In this document: piece by piece, positions 1 to 10,213 of the stretch
Layout of the letters: each line of letters starts with the position of its first letter
How positions within the stretch are numbered: position 1 is the stretch's first letter
NCBI GenBank assembly: GCA_036013505.1
Contig: CP107851.1
Coordinates: 5,846,001 to 5,910,000 of the forward strand
DNA length: 64,000 nucleotides
Origin: Streptomyces sp. NBC_00510
Lineage (GTDB): Bacteria > Actinomycetota > Actinomycetes > Streptomycetales > Streptomycetaceae
Direction: 5' to 3'
Made by a program: the position numbers and the translations under genes
The notes under the pieces: generated by a model
The model's database searches: none
Seen by the model: only the letters and a program-made list of their open reading frames with translations
Told to the model about the DNA's origin: nothing

Positions 1-1
1 C

Positions 2-253
2 CTCGCGTCCGGCGTGGCCGCGCCCGCCGCGGCGGGGATGCTGCTCGCGGGCGCCGGGGCGGGGCTGTGGGCCAAGGCGGTGCGCCTGGGGCGCTGGGAG
101 CGGGCGCACGAGACGTTGCTGTGGGTTCGGCCCGAGTACGTGGGACGCGGCCCCGCCGCGGCGTCCGTCCCCGGCTACGAGGCCACCGGACCCGTGGCCG
201 GCGACGCGGGCCCCGGTGGCTCGGCCCGCCGTCGCGCCGCGGCGGCCCGCTGA
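2..253 (+). CDS. C-terminal fragment of an unidentified membrane protein
   Basis: The frame is open to the left edge of the window, so this is the 3' end of a longer gene. The visible 83 residues begin with an Ala/Gly/Leu-rich stretch that could be the last membrane helix (around AGMLLAGAGAGLWAKAV). A basic and tryptophan-containing segment follows, then a low-complexity Gly/Ala/Arg tail ending in RRRAAAAR. Third codon positions are almost all G or C, as expected for real coding sequence here. An in-frame GTG at 14 could be read as a start, but coding bias continues upstream of it. No family is recognised. A hairpin just downstream separates it from the converging decarboxylase gene. Confidence 0.55.
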   Translation, partial: LASGVAAPAAAGMLLAGAGAGLWAKAVRLGRWERAHETLLWVRPEYVGRGPAAASVPGYEATGPVAGDAGPGGSARRRAAAAR

Positions 254-268
254 CCCGTCCGGGTGAAC

Positions 269-294
269 GAGCCACGGCCGCGCGGCCGTGGCTC
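269..294. terminator. Bidirectional hairpin terminator
   Basis: GAGCCACGGCCG (269-280) and CGGCCGTGGCTC (283-294) form a perfect 12-base inverted repeat between two convergent genes. It overlaps the stop codon of the gene on the minus strand. There is no U-tract, which is usual for Streptomyces terminators. Confidence 0.6.
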
Positions 295-1582
295 AGCCGC
301 CGCTCTCCCGCACGAGGTCCTCGAGGGTCTGGGCACGCCGCAGGGTGCGGAAGTCCGGACCGGGCCCGGAGTAGCCGTGGACGGCGGGGCGGGGCAGCGA
401 GTTGTACGCGAAGTGCGTCGAGAAGTAGTAGGCGCCCGTGTCGGGCAGCGCCACGAGGTCGCCCTCCGCGAGCAGCGGCAGCTCGCGCGCCGTGGCGACC
501 AGGTCCCCCGCGAAGCAGCACGGCCCGGCGACGTCCTGGACGACCGGGGCGCCGTCCTTGGGGCGTCCCTCCGGGTCGAGCGCCAGGACCCGCAGCGGCC
601 AGGCGCCGGGCGCGAAGACGGTGCGCGTGGCGACCTGGGCGCCGGCGTGCGTCACGGCGATCGCGCGGCCCCCGGCGGTCTTGGCGTACTCCACGCGCGC
701 CAGGATCGTCCCCTGCTTGGCCACCAGTGACCGCCCGAACTCGGTGACCAGCGCGTACCGCCCGTCGAAGAGCCCGGGCACGGCCGCGCGGAGCGCGTCG
801 GCGTAGGCGCGGAAGCCCGGCCGGACCTCGTCGGAGGCGAAGTTGACCGGCAGGCCGCCGCCGATGTCCAGCGTCGTGACCTGCCGGCGCCCCGCCGCCG
901 CGTTGATCCGCTCGGCGAGCTCGTACGCCGCGCGGACGCCGGCCGCCATCAGCTCCAGGGGCACGCCCTGCGAACCGGTGTGGGTGTGCAGCCGGGTGAG
1001 CCAGGGACGGTCGAGGTAGGCGCGGACCACCCACTGCGCCGCGCCCTCGTCGCGCAGGGCGACGCCGAACTTCGATGTGGCGGTGGCCGTGCTCATCGCG
1101 CCGATGCTGCCCGCGCCGACCTGGGGATTGACCCGCAGGCCCAGCGGGGCGGCGGTGGTGCCGGGCGGCACGAGCCGGTCCAGGCGCGCCAGCTCCTGCG
1201 GGTTGTCGGCGTTGAGGGCGATGCCGAGGGCCAGCGCCTCCCGCAGCTCGTCCGGGGTCTTGGCGGGGGAGTCCAGCACGATCCTTCCGGCGGGTACGCC
1301 CGCGGCCCTGGCCAGGGCGAGTTCGCCGGGGCTGGCGACCTCGGCGCCGATGCCCTCCTCGGAGAGCAGCCGCAGCACCGGCACCAGGGACGCGGCCTTG
1401 ACCGCGAAGGTGTGCGTGACCTCCACCCCGGGCGTCGCGAAGGCCGCCCGCAGATCGGCGGCGGCCGCCCGGACCCCGTCCAGGTCCAGCAGCCCCACCA
1501 CCGGCCTGTCGGTGCCGATCAGGCCCTGCCCGACCGCCGCGCGAAGTGCCCGTTCCCGTCGTGCCGCGGGTTCCTCCGTCAT
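293..1582 (-). CDS. Fold-type III PLP-dependent decarboxylase (diaminopimelate decarboxylase-like)
   Basis: This 429-residue protein has the alanine-racemase-like TIM barrel followed by the C-terminal beta domain of the LysA/ornithine decarboxylase family. FAVKA carries the presumed PLP lysine (Lys62). HTHTGSQ (about 199-205) and DIGGG (about 239-243) are the phosphate-binding motifs, and EFGR (281-284) replaces the usual EPGR. The C-terminal substrate motif is PCCFAGD (354-360) instead of the CES.D of true LysA, followed by GAYYFSTHFAYNS (383-395). These changes, and the absence of lysine-pathway neighbours, suggest an amino-acid or polyamine-type decarboxylase or racemase of altered specificity, not housekeeping LysA. 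ATG at 1582 is used. The gene converges on the upstream membrane gene and diverges from the hut operon. Confidence 0.8.
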   Translation of the reverse strand: MTEEPAARRERALRAAVGQGLIGTDRPVVGLLDLDGVRAAAADLRAAFATPGVEVTHTFAVKAASLVPVLRLLSEEGIGAEVASPGELALARAAGVPAGRIVLDSPAKTPDELREALALGIALNADNPQELARLDRLVPPGTTAAPLGLRVNPQVGAGSIGAMSTATATSKFGVALRDEGAAQWVVRAYLDRPWLTRLHTHTGSQGVPLELMAAGVRAAYELAERINAAAGRRQVTTLDIGGGLPVNFASDEVRPGFRAYADALRAAVPGLFDGRYALVTEFGRSLVAKQGTILARVEYAKTAGGRAIAVTHAGAQVATRTVFAPGAWPLRVLALDPEGRPKDGAPVVQDVAGPCCFAGDLVATARELPLLAEGDLVALPDTGAYYFSTHFAYNSLPRPAVHGYSGPGPDFRTLRRAQTLEDLVRESGG

Positions 1583-1715
1583 ACCGCCATCGTGTCAGGC
1601 CGAGGCCGCCGGGGCGGGCCCGTGACGGACGGGCCCCCGGCGGGTACGACCTGCCCGTGGGGGACGTGACCCGGAGACGTCCCCGCGGGACGCGCCGGAG
1701 GCACGTCGACCCGGT

Positions 1716-1731
1716 TGACTAGTGCTATTCA
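1716..1731. promoter_or_regulatory. Palindromic candidate operator upstream of the hut operon
   Basis: TGACTAG (1716-1722), two bases, then CTATTCA (1725-1731) form an inverted repeat with six of seven pairs matching. It lies directly before the AGGAGG of the hut leader, where a bound repressor would block transcription or initiation. The assignment is inferred from symmetry and position. No regulator gene for it is in the window. Confidence 0.45.
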
Positions 1732-1779
1732 GGAGGCAAGGATGTGAATGACTCAATCCAGTCGCGAGGAGGCAGGGGC

Positions 1780-1783
<4 letters not shown>
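1731..1783 (+). promoter_or_regulatory. hutU leader with two Shine-Dalgarno sites and an 11-codon mini-ORF
   Basis: AGGAGG occurs twice, at 1731-1736 and 1767-1772. The first sits 7 bases before GTG 1744, and the second 7 bases before ATG 1780; both starts are in the hutU frame, 12 codons apart. An out-of-frame ATG at 1748 opens an 11-codon reading frame (MTQSSREEAGA) whose TGA (1781-1783) overlaps the hutU ATG as ATGA. ATG 1742 is followed at once by TGA. I chose ATG 1780 as the hutU start because known HutU proteins begin near there. Confidence 0.5.
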
Positions 1784-3470
<1,687 letters not shown>

Positions 3471-3474
<4 letters not shown>

Positions 3475-4679
3475 CCTCCTCGTTCCACGAGATGTGGGCG
3501 GAGTTGCGGCCCATCGGCCGCGACTCCGGCTCCGGCGGCTACCGCCGCCACGCCTGGACCGGCGCGGACACCGACTGCCGCGCCTGGTTCCGGGCGCAGG
3601 CCGAGGGCCGGGGCCTGGCGTACGAGCTGGACCGCAACGGCAACCAGTGGGCCTGGCTGGGTGATCCCGCCGCCGGGGACGCCGTGGTGACCGGCTCGCA
3701 CCTGGACTCGGTGCCGGACGGCGGTGCCTTCGACGGGCCGCTGGGCGTCGTGTCGTCCTTCGCGGCGCTGGACGAGCTGCGGGCCCGCGGCGCCGCGCCC
3801 GCCAAGCCGCTGGCGATCGTCAACTTCGGCGACGAGGAGGGCGCCCGCTTCGGGCTGGCCTGCGTCGGCTCCCGGCTGACCGCGGGACAGCTCACCGCCG
3901 AGAAGGCCCACGCGCTGCGCGACGGCGACGGAGTCACCCTGGCGCAGGCCATGGAGCGGGCCGGGCACGACCCCGAGGCGATCGGCCCGGACCCCGCACG
4001 CCTCGCCCGTATCGGCGCGTTCGTCGAGCTCCACGTCGAGCAGGGCCGCTTCCTGGCCGACACCCCGCACGCGGTCGGCGTCGCCTCCGCCATCTGGCCG
4101 CACGGCCGCTGGCGGTTCGACTTCCACGGCGAGGCCAACCACGCGGGCACCACCCGCCTGGAGGACCGCCGCGACCCGATGCTGACGTACGCCAACACGG
4201 TGCTCGCCGCCCGCAAGAAGGCCCGGCTCGCCGGCGCGCTGGCCACCTTCGGCAAGGTCGGCGTCGAACCCAACGGCGTCAACGCCATCGCCTCCCTCGT
4301 GCGCGGCTGGCTGGACTCGCGCGCCGCCGACGAGGCCACCCTGGCCGAGGTCGTCGGCGAGATCGAGCGCGCGGCGGTCGAGCGGGGCGAGCGCGACGGC
4401 GTCCGGGTCGAGGTCACCCGGGAGTCCTTCACCCCGGTCGTGGAGTTCGCGCACGGCCTGCGCGACGAGCTCGTCAAGCTGCTGGGGGAAGTGCCCGTGC
4501 TGCCGACCGGGGCGGGACACGACGCCGGCATCCTCTCAGAGGCCGTCCCGACCGCCATGCTGTTCGTACGGAACCCCACCGGGGTCTCGCACTCCCCGGC
4601 CGAGACGGCCACCGAGGACGACTGCATGGCCGGGGTGACCGCACTCGCCGACGTACTGGAGGGCCTGGCGTGTCGCTGA
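3471..4679 (+). CDS. M20-family amidohydrolase, probable N-formylglutamate deformylase of the hut operon
   Basis: The 402-residue protein belongs to the M20 group of allantoate amidohydrolases and N-carbamoyl-amino-acid hydrolases. Likely metal ligands are visible in order: His and Asp in SHLDSVPDGGAFDG, the Glu pair in GDEEGARFG, His in ELHVEQG, and the late His in GVSHSPAE. GEANHAGTT with RRDPM marks the dimerisation/lid domain. General annotation would be allantoate amidohydrolase or hydantoinase/carbamoylase. Its position between hutU and hutF, with a 4-base overlap upstream and a 10-base overlap downstream, argues that the natural substrate is N-formyl-L-glutamate, the product of HutF. 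No canonical hutG is present. The family call is firm; the substrate is inference. Confidence 0.85.
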
Positions 4680-6034
4680 CGCCGCAGAGCTACTGGGCCG
4701 AGTACGCGTGGACCGGCGGCCGCGTCGAACGGGGCGTGGTCGTCGACACCGCCGCCGACGGCCGGATCGCCGCCCTGCGCACCGGGGCCGCCGCGCCGCC
4801 CGTCGGCGCCGTGACGCTGCGCGGGCTCACCCTGCCGGGGCTGGCCAACGCCCACAGCCACGCCTTCCACCGGGCCCTGCGCGGCACGGTGCAGCAGGGC
4901 AGCGGCACCTTCTGGACCTGGCGCGAGGTCATGTACCGGGTCGCGGCCGCGCTCACCCCCGACACCTACTTCGACCTCGCCCGCGCCGTGTACGCGGAGA
5001 TGGCCCTGGCGGGCATCACCTGCGTCGGCGAGTTCCACTACGTGCACCACCGGCCCGGCGGCGGCCCCTACGACGAGCCCAACGCCATGGGCGAGGCGCT
5101 GATCGCCGCCGCGGAGGAGGCGGGCATCCGCATCACCCTCCTCGACACCGTCTACCTCTCCTCCGGCTTCGGCGCCGCCCCCGAACCGCACCAGCTGCGC
5201 TTCGGCGACGGCGACGCCGAGGGCTGGGCCGAGCGCGCGTCCGCCCTCGCCGACCGGCCCCACGCGCGGATCGGCGCGGCCGTGCACTCGGTGCGCGCGG
5301 TCCCGGCCGACCAACTGGCCACCGTCGTCCGGTGGGCCGAGGACCGCCAGGCGCCGCTCCACGTCCACCTGTCCGAACAGCCCGCCGAGAACGAGGCCTG
5401 CCTCGCCGCGCACGGCGTCACCCCCACCCGGCTCCTCGCCGACCACGGAGTGCTCGGCCCGCGCACCTCGGCCGTGCACGCCACCCACCTCACCGACGAG
5501 GACATCGCGCTTCTCGGCGGCTCCGGCACCACGATCTGCATGTGCCCCACCACCGAACGGGACCTCGCCGACGGGATCGGCCCGGCCAGGCGGCTGCAGG
5601 AGGCGGGCAGCCCGCTCAGCCTCGGCAGCGACAGCCACGCCGTGATCGACCTGTTCGAGGAGGCGCGGGCCATGGAGCTGGACGAGCGGCTGCGCACCCG
5701 CACCCGCGGCCACTGGACCGCCGCCGAGCTGCTGCGCGCCGCCACCGCGGACGGTCACGCCGGCCTGGGCTGGGCCGACGCCGGGCGACTGGAGGCGGGG
5801 GCGCTCGCCGACTTCACCACGATCGCGCTGGACAGCGCGCGCACCGCGGGCCCCCCGGCCCGGCTCGGCGCCGAGACCGCCGTCTTCGCGGCCACCGGCG
5901 CCGACGTCCGCCACACGGTGGTCGGCGGCCGCCACGTCGTCCGCGACGGCGCGCACCAGCTCGTCCACGACGTGGGCGCGGCCCTGGCCGCCGCGATCTC
6001 CGCCGTATCCGCCGCCGAAGGAAGCCCGTCATGA
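4670..6034 (+). CDS. hutF: Formimidoylglutamate deiminase
   Basis: HutF hydrolyses N-formimidoyl-L-glutamate to N-formyl-L-glutamate and ammonia. The 454-residue protein is an amidohydrolase-superfamily barrel. HSHAFHRALRG near residue 65 holds the first metal histidines, HVHLSEQPAENEAC the beta-strand 5 histidine, HATHLTDED the strand 6 histidine, and GSDSHAVIDLFEEAR the catalytic Asp region. The last motif and the AMELDERLRTR segment are typical of HutF and separate it from guanine deaminases. The GTG start at 4670 lies inside the end of the amidase gene, and the stop overlaps the hutI ATG as ATGA (6031-6034). It commits this organism to the five-step formylglutamate route and not to the HutG formimidoylglutamase route. 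Confidence 0.92.
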   Translation: MSLTPQSYWAEYAWTGGRVERGVVVDTAADGRIAALRTGAAAPPVGAVTLRGLTLPGLANAHSHAFHRALRGTVQQGSGTFWTWREVMYRVAAALTPDTYFDLARAVYAEMALAGITCVGEFHYVHHRPGGGPYDEPNAMGEALIAAAEEAGIRITLLDTVYLSSGFGAAPEPHQLRFGDGDAEGWAERASALADRPHARIGAAVHSVRAVPADQLATVVRWAEDRQAPLHVHLSEQPAENEACLAAHGVTPTRLLADHGVLGPRTSAVHATHLTDEDIALLGGSGTTICMCPTTERDLADGIGPARRLQEAGSPLSLGSDSHAVIDLFEEARAMELDERLRTRTRGHWTAAELLRAATADGHAGLGWADAGRLEAGALADFTTIALDSARTAGPPARLGAETAVFAATGADVRHTVVGGRHVVRDGAHQLVHDVGAALAAAISAVSAAEGSPS

Positions 6035-7203
6035 GCAGCAGCGTCATCACCAACATCGGCAGCCTGGTCACCAACGACCCGGCGCTCGGCGAGGGCCCGC
6101 TGGGGCTGCTGGAGGACGCGGCGCTCGTCATCGACGGCGAGCACGTGGCCTGGGTCGGCCCCTCCGCGGCGGCGCCCGCCGCGGACGAGTCGTACGACGC
6201 GGACGGCCGGGCCGTCATCCCCGGCTTCATCGACTCCCACTCGCACCTGGTCTTCGCCGGCGACCGCACCCGCGAGTTCAACGCCCGCATGTCGGGCCAG
6301 GCGTACACCGCGGGCGGCATCCGCACCACCGTCGCCGCCACCCGGGCCGCGAGCGACGAGGAGCTGCACGCCAACGTCGCCCGCTACGTCGCCGAGGCGC
6401 TGCGCCAGGGCACCACGACCATCGAGACCAAGTCCGGCTACGGCCTCACCCCGCACGACGAGGCCCGCGCCCTGCGCATCGCCGGCGACCACGCCGACGA
6501 GGTCACCTTCCTCGGCGCGCACATCGTCGCCCCCGAGTACGCCGACGACCCGGCCGGCTACGTCGACCTGGTCACCGGCCCCATGCTCGACGCGTGCGCC
6601 CCGTACGCCCGTTGGGTCGACGTCTTCTGCGAGCGCGGCGCCTTCGACGGCGACCAGGCCCGCGCCGTCCTCACCGCCGGTGCCGCCCGCGGTCTGGTCC
6701 CGCGGGTGCACGCCAACCAGCTCGGCCACGGCCCGGGCGTGCAGCTCGCCGTGGAGCTGGACGCGGCCTCCGCCGACCACTGCACGCACCTCACCGACGC
6801 CGACGTCGACGCGCTCGCCAACAGCCGCACGGTCGCGACGCTGCTGCCCGGCGCCGAGTTCTCCACCCGCGCCGTCTACCCCGACGCGCGGCGGCTGATC
6901 GACGCGGGCGCCACCGTCGCGCTGTCCACGGACTGCAACCCCGGTTCCTCCTTCACCAGTTCCATGCCCTTCTGCGTGGCCGTCGCCGTACGGGACATGC
7001 GGATGACCCCGGACGAGGCGGTGCGGGCCGCGACCCTGGGCGGGGCGCTGGCGCTGCGCCGGGACGACGTCGGGCGGCTCGCGCCCGGCGCGCGGGCCGA
7101 CGCGCTGGTGCTGGACGCCCCGTCGCACGTCCACCTCGCCTACCGGCCCGGTGTGCCGCTGGTGTCCGCCGTGTGGCGGCGCGGGGTGCGCGCGGCGACG
7201 TGA
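6031..7203 (+). CDS. hutI: Imidazolonepropionase
   Basis: HutI opens the imidazolone ring of 4-imidazolone-5-propionate to give N-formimidoyl-L-glutamate, step three of histidine degradation. The 390-residue protein has the expected motifs: DSHSHLVFAGDR (metal histidines), EFNARMSGQAYTAGGI (substrate-binding loop), KSGYGL, VDVFCERGAF, HANQLGHGPG, and STDCNPGSS with the metal Asp. ATG 6031 has GAAGGA upstream and overlaps the hutF stop by 4 bases. A much longer same-frame reading back to 4708 is an artefact of high GC. It is the last gene of the operon; a strong hairpin follows. Confidence 0.95.
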   Translation: MSSSVITNIGSLVTNDPALGEGPLGLLEDAALVIDGEHVAWVGPSAAAPAADESYDADGRAVIPGFIDSHSHLVFAGDRTREFNARMSGQAYTAGGIRTTVAATRAASDEELHANVARYVAEALRQGTTTIETKSGYGLTPHDEARALRIAGDHADEVTFLGAHIVAPEYADDPAGYVDLVTGPMLDACAPYARWVDVFCERGAFDGDQARAVLTAGAARGLVPRVHANQLGHGPGVQLAVELDAASADHCTHLTDADVDALANSRTVATLLPGAEFSTRAVYPDARRLIDAGATVALSTDCNPGSSFTSSMPFCVAVAVRDMRMTPDEAVRAATLGGALALRRDDVGRLAPGARADALVLDAPSHVHLAYRPGVPLVSAVWRRGVRAAT

Positions 7204-7265
7204 TCCGCGCCGCATGTGGTGCGTGCGGCCGTGCTGGTGACAGACGTCCGGGCTGACAACAGGCC

Positions 7266-7297
7266 GGGCCCGGTGAGAGGGAACTCTCACCGGGCCC
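7266..7297. terminator. Bidirectional terminator between hutI and sigI
   Basis: GGGCCCGGTGAGAG (7266-7279), loop GGAA, CTCTCACCGGGCCC (7284-7297) form a perfect 14-bp stem between two convergent genes. Confidence 0.85.
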
Positions 7298-7326
7298 ACC
7301 GCGCCGTGCCGGGGAGGGGGAGCGGG

Positions 7327-8211
7327 TCACTCCTCCACGAGCAGCCCCCGTCGCAGCCGCCCGAGGGTGCGGCTGAGCAGCCGCGAGACGTGCATCTGGG
7401 AGATGCCCAGCTCCTCACCGATCTCGGACTGTGTCATGTTGCCCACGAAGCGCAACGAGAGGATCTGCCGGTCGCGCGCCGGGAGCTCGGCGATCAGCGG
7501 CTTGAGGGACTCCACGTACTCGATCCCCTCCAGACCGTGGTCCTCGTAGCCGATGCGGTCGGCGAGCGCCCCCTCGGAGTCGTCCTCCTCGGGCTGGGCG
7601 TCCAGCGAGCTCGCGGTGTACGCGTTGCTGGCGCTCATGCCCTCGACGACCTCGGACTCGGTGATCTGCAGCCGGTCGGCCAGCTCGGCGACGGTCGGCG
7701 CGCGGTCCAGCTGCTGCGCGAGCTCGTCACCGGCCTTGGCCAGGTCCAGCCGCAGTTCCTGGAGCCGGCGCGGGACCCGCACGGACCAGGAGGTGTCACG
7801 GAAGAAGCGCTTGATCTCGCCGATGATCGTCGGCATGGCGAAGGTGGGGAACTCGACCCCGCGACTCAGCTCGAAGCGGTCGATGGCCTTGATCAGCCCG
7901 ATCGTGCCCACCTGGATGATGTCCTCGACGGGTTCGCTGCGGGAGCGGAACCGGGAGGCGGCGAACTTCACCAGGGCGAGGTTGAGCTCGACCAGGGTGT
8001 TGCGTACGTAGCTGTACTCGGGGGTGCCCTCCTCCAGCGTCTCGAGCCGCTGGAAGAGCGTCTTGGACAGGGCCCGAGCGTCGACCGGACCCACCTCGTC
8101 GAAGGGCGGGATCTCCGGGAGGTCCTCCAGGCCCTCCGGTGTTCCGTGTTCCTCGTGGACGCTGGCCTCGGTGGTCGCCGACGCGTCGCGCGCGTCGAGC
8201 CGGGATGCCAT
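7327..8211 (-). CDS. sigI: SigB/SigF-type alternative sigma factor
   Basis: The 294-residue protein is a group 3 sigma-70 factor of the SigB/SigF/SigG family. Region 2 contains DIIQVGTIGLIKAIDRFE and the promoter-melting segment GVEFPTFAMPTIIGEIKRF; region 3 carries TVAELADRL; region 4 has LPARDRQILSLRF and the helix-turn-helix TQSEIGEELGISQMHVSRL. ATG 8211 is preceded by GAGGAG on the minus strand. The divergent neighbours encode a STAS anti-anti-sigma factor and an HATPase anti-sigma factor, the same trio I recall as sigI-arsI-prsI of S. coelicolor, where partner switching controls SigI. The family is certain; the orthologue name rests on context. Confidence 0.88.
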   Translation of the reverse strand: MASRLDARDASATTEASVHEEHGTPEGLEDLPEIPPFDEVGPVDARALSKTLFQRLETLEEGTPEYSYVRNTLVELNLALVKFAASRFRSRSEPVEDIIQVGTIGLIKAIDRFELSRGVEFPTFAMPTIIGEIKRFFRDTSWSVRVPRRLQELRLDLAKAGDELAQQLDRAPTVAELADRLQITESEVVEGMSASNAYTASSLDAQPEEDDSEGALADRIGYEDHGLEGIEYVESLKPLIAELPARDRQILSLRFVGNMTQSEIGEELGISQMHVSRLLSRTLGRLRRGLLVEE

Positions 8212-8273
8212 GCTCTCCTCCTCGGTGCGGCGGCAGGGCAAGCGGAGCGTGAAATTCAGCCCACACTCAACGC

Positions 8274-8301
8274 CTACCCCGTTCGGCGTGGATATTGCAA
8301 C
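8274..8301 (-). promoter_or_regulatory. Weak SigB-type promoter candidate for sigI
   Basis: On the minus strand GTTG (8301-8298) is followed after 18 bases by GGGTAG (8279-8274), about 60 bases before the sigI start. This resembles the GTTT...GGGTAT pattern of SigB-family promoters, but the spacer is longer than the usual 14-16. Autoregulation is therefore only a possibility. Confidence 0.25.
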
Positions 8302-8407
8302 CCGGCGGTCGTCGATCTCCGGGCCGCCGCCGGAGCGACTACCGCCCTGATCAGGAAGCGCGTAGGGTGCGAGATGCGGATCGCCGAGTCGTCCGGGAGG
8401 AGTGTGC

Positions 8408-8776
8408 ATGGACCGCGAGATGGTCGACACGGCCGGACGGGACCGGCTGCATGTTTCCGTGCAGCGGTACGGCACGAAGGCGGTCGTGGCACCTGCCGGT
8501 GAGCTCGACCACCACACCGCCGACCTGCTGCGCGAGCCGCTCGACAAACTGATCGAGGACGGCTTCGGCACCCTCGTGGTGGACTGCACGCATCTGGAGT
8601 TCTGCGACTCCACCGGACTCAACGTCCTGCTCGGCACCCGGCTGAAGGCCGAGGCCGCGGGCGGGGCGGTCCATCTGGCCGGGATGAAGCCGGCCGTGGC
8701 CAAGGTCTTCGCGATCACCGGGGCCGAGGCCGTGTTCACCGTCCACGACACCCTGGACGACGCACTCAAGGAGTGA
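8408..8776 (+). CDS. arsI: STAS-domain anti-sigma factor antagonist
   Basis: The 122-residue single-domain STAS protein resembles SpoIIAA and RsbV. It should bind and sequester the anti-sigma kinase when unphosphorylated, freeing SigI. The phosphorylation loop FCDSTGLNVLL carries the target serine (Ser68). The early strand VAPAGELDHHTADLL matches the family N-terminal signature. ATG 8408 is chosen because GGGAGG lies 7 bases upstream; the in-frame GTG 8402 would leave only one base of spacing. It is divergent from sigI with 196 bases between the starts and precedes prsI in the same direction. Confidence 0.88.
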   Translation: MDREMVDTAGRDRLHVSVQRYGTKAVVAPAGELDHHTADLLREPLDKLIEDGFGTLVVDCTHLEFCDSTGLNVLLGTRLKAEAAGGAVHLAGMKPAVAKVFAITGAEAVFTVHDTLDDALKE

Positions 8777-8918
8777 CCCTCCGCAGCGGCTCCCCACGGG
8801 GGGCGTTGTGGCACGCCCTGTTTCGTCCGCATCCGGAGGTGTTCACCGGAGCGGCCCGGGCAGGAGAGACCTCGGGATCACTTCGGACACTGGCGGACAT
8901 CGGTGAGTGGAGGCGCTG

Positions 8919-9419
8919 ATGAGCACCACCCGGCCCCCTACGGCCGACGACCGCGACCCGGATCCGGGCGATGCGGCACTGCCGCCGCGCGGCCAGGGCG
9001 CCCAGGACGCTGAGACACGGCGGCTTTCCCTTGCCGACGTGGCCGGCGTGGTGCCCAGCGCCCGCGACTTCACCCGCCAGGCCCTCTACGACTGGGGCTG
9101 GCTGCCGGCCGAGACCGCGGACCGCCGCGCGGCGGCCGAGGACGTCCTGCTGGTGGTGTCCGAGCTGGTCACCAACGCCTGCCTGCACGCGGGCGGTCCC
9201 GAGGAGCTGCGGCTGTTCCGGCACTCCAAGGCGCTGCGCCTGGAGGTCGCCGACGGCGGCTCAGGCAGTCCCGCCCCGCGGACCCCGCACCGGGCCGGAC
9301 GGCCGGGCGGGCACGGGATGTTCATAGTGCAGCGGCTCTGCCTGGACTGGGGGGTCGTACGCCACGCCGACGGCCGGCCGGGCAAGACGGTCTGGGCCGA
9401 GGTCGCCGCCCCGGCCTGA
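8919..9419 (+). CDS. prsI: RsbW-like anti-sigma factor / ATP-binding serine kinase
   Basis: The 166-residue protein is a GHKL (HATPase_c) domain of the RsbW/SpoIIAB class. The N-box is SELVTNACLHAGGP, the G1 box DGGSGSP, and the G2 box GGHGMFIVQRLC. Such proteins hold a cognate SigB-type factor inactive and phosphorylate the STAS antagonist. The first ~45 residues are a charged, probably disordered extension. ATG 8919 has GGAGG 5 bases upstream; GTG 8907 is a poorer alternative. The gap from arsI is 142 bases. Together with sigI and arsI it forms a complete partner-switching module. Confidence 0.85.
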   Translation: MSTTRPPTADDRDPDPGDAALPPRGQGAQDAETRRLSLADVAGVVPSARDFTRQALYDWGWLPAETADRRAAAEDVLLVVSELVTNACLHAGGPEELRLFRHSKALRLEVADGGSGSPAPRTPHRAGRPGGHGMFIVQRLCLDWGVVRHADGRPGKTVWAEVAAPA

Positions 9420-9468
9420 GCCGGATCTCTTCCCCTCTCTCCCTCACGGGCGTACTGTCGCGCCACAT

Positions 9469-9483
9469 CTGATGGATCGTCAG
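9469..9483. promoter_or_regulatory. Recurrent palindromic element, copy 1
   Basis: CTGATGGATCGTCAG is an imperfect palindrome inside ATCTGATGGATCGTCAGTA, 27 bases before the start of the LPQTG gene. Related elements occur at 10200-10213 and 11642-11656, each at a gene boundary of this surface locus. Confidence 0.5.
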
Positions 9484-9510
9484 TAACTTCTGGGGGAAGG
9501 GAGACATCCG

Positions 9511-10203
9511 GTGTCGCTCCCCAAGCGCAAGGCGGCCGCGGTGTCGACCGTCGGCGCCGTCATGGCGGCGGCGGCCGTCCTCGGCAGCGCCCCGGCCGCG
9601 TACGCGAAGGTCGTGGACGTCAAGTACGACTGCAAGACCCCGATCGGCGACAAGAGCGCCGTCTCGCCCATCGACATCACCGCCGCCAAGTCGGGGTCGG
9701 GCTACAGGATCGTGATGTCGTTCCGGAAGGGCGTCTCCTCCAGTCCCGTCGACCTGGGGAAGGGCGCCATGAATCCGAGTGCCCTCATCACCCTCGGCGG
9801 GGCCGACAGCGGGTCGCTCAAGGTGTCGGGTCCCGCGAACGCCGCGACCGTGCCCGCCAACACCCCGATCAAGATCAACGACTTGTCGGGCACCTACGTC
9901 CCGCGCGGGAGCGGCAAGGTCACCTTCACCGCGGGGGTGCTCACCATCAAGGCCCTCGGTACGACGACGACCTGCACCCCGGGGAACGGCCCGGGGCCCT
10001 CGCTGACCCTCGACGTCACCGCGGCGGCCGGGTCCAAGGGCGGCTCCGCCTCCGGTGGTTCGGGCGGGTCCGGCGGCGAGTCCCTGCCGCAGACCGGGCC
10101 CGAGGACGGTGCCGTCGCCCTGGGCACCCTCGGTGGCACCGTCCTGCTCCTGGGCGCCGCCGGCGTGCTCTGGCTGACCCGCCGTCCAGGGCACCATATC
10201 TGA
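9511..10203 (+). CDS. Sortase-anchored surface protein, LPQTG type, with a shared beta domain
   Basis: The 230-residue protein has a signal peptide (about 1-32, ending AAYA) and one domain of about 135 residues that starts VVDVKYDCKTPIGDKSAVSP and ends TTTTCTP with two conserved cysteines. A Gly/Ser linker follows, then a C-terminal sorting signal: LPQTG at 192-196, a hydrophobic helix, and RRPGHH. It should be secreted and linked to peptidoglycan by a sortase; no sortase gene is in the window. The same domain is the second domain of the protein at 13909-15195, with near-identical start and end motifs. GTG 9511 follows a purine-rich GGGGGAAGGGAG. It is the first gene of the csc/WxL-like locus. 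The domain's function is unknown to me. Confidence 0.8.
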   Translation: MSLPKRKAAAVSTVGAVMAAAAVLGSAPAAYAKVVDVKYDCKTPIGDKSAVSPIDITAAKSGSGYRIVMSFRKGVSSSPVDLGKGAMNPSALITLGGADSGSLKVSGPANAATVPANTPIKINDLSGTYVPRGSGKVTFTAGVLTIKALGTTTTCTPGNGPGPSLTLDVTAAAGSKGGSASGGSGGSGGESLPQTGPEDGAVALGTLGGTVLLLGAAGVLWLTRRPGHHI

Positions 10204-10213
10204 CGATCCGTCA
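10200..10213. promoter_or_regulatory. Recurrent palindromic element, copy 2
   Basis: CTGACGATCCGTCA contains perfect arms TGACG and CGTCA around ATC. It overlaps the TGA stop of the LPQTG gene and lies 107 bases before the next gene. Confidence 0.5.
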
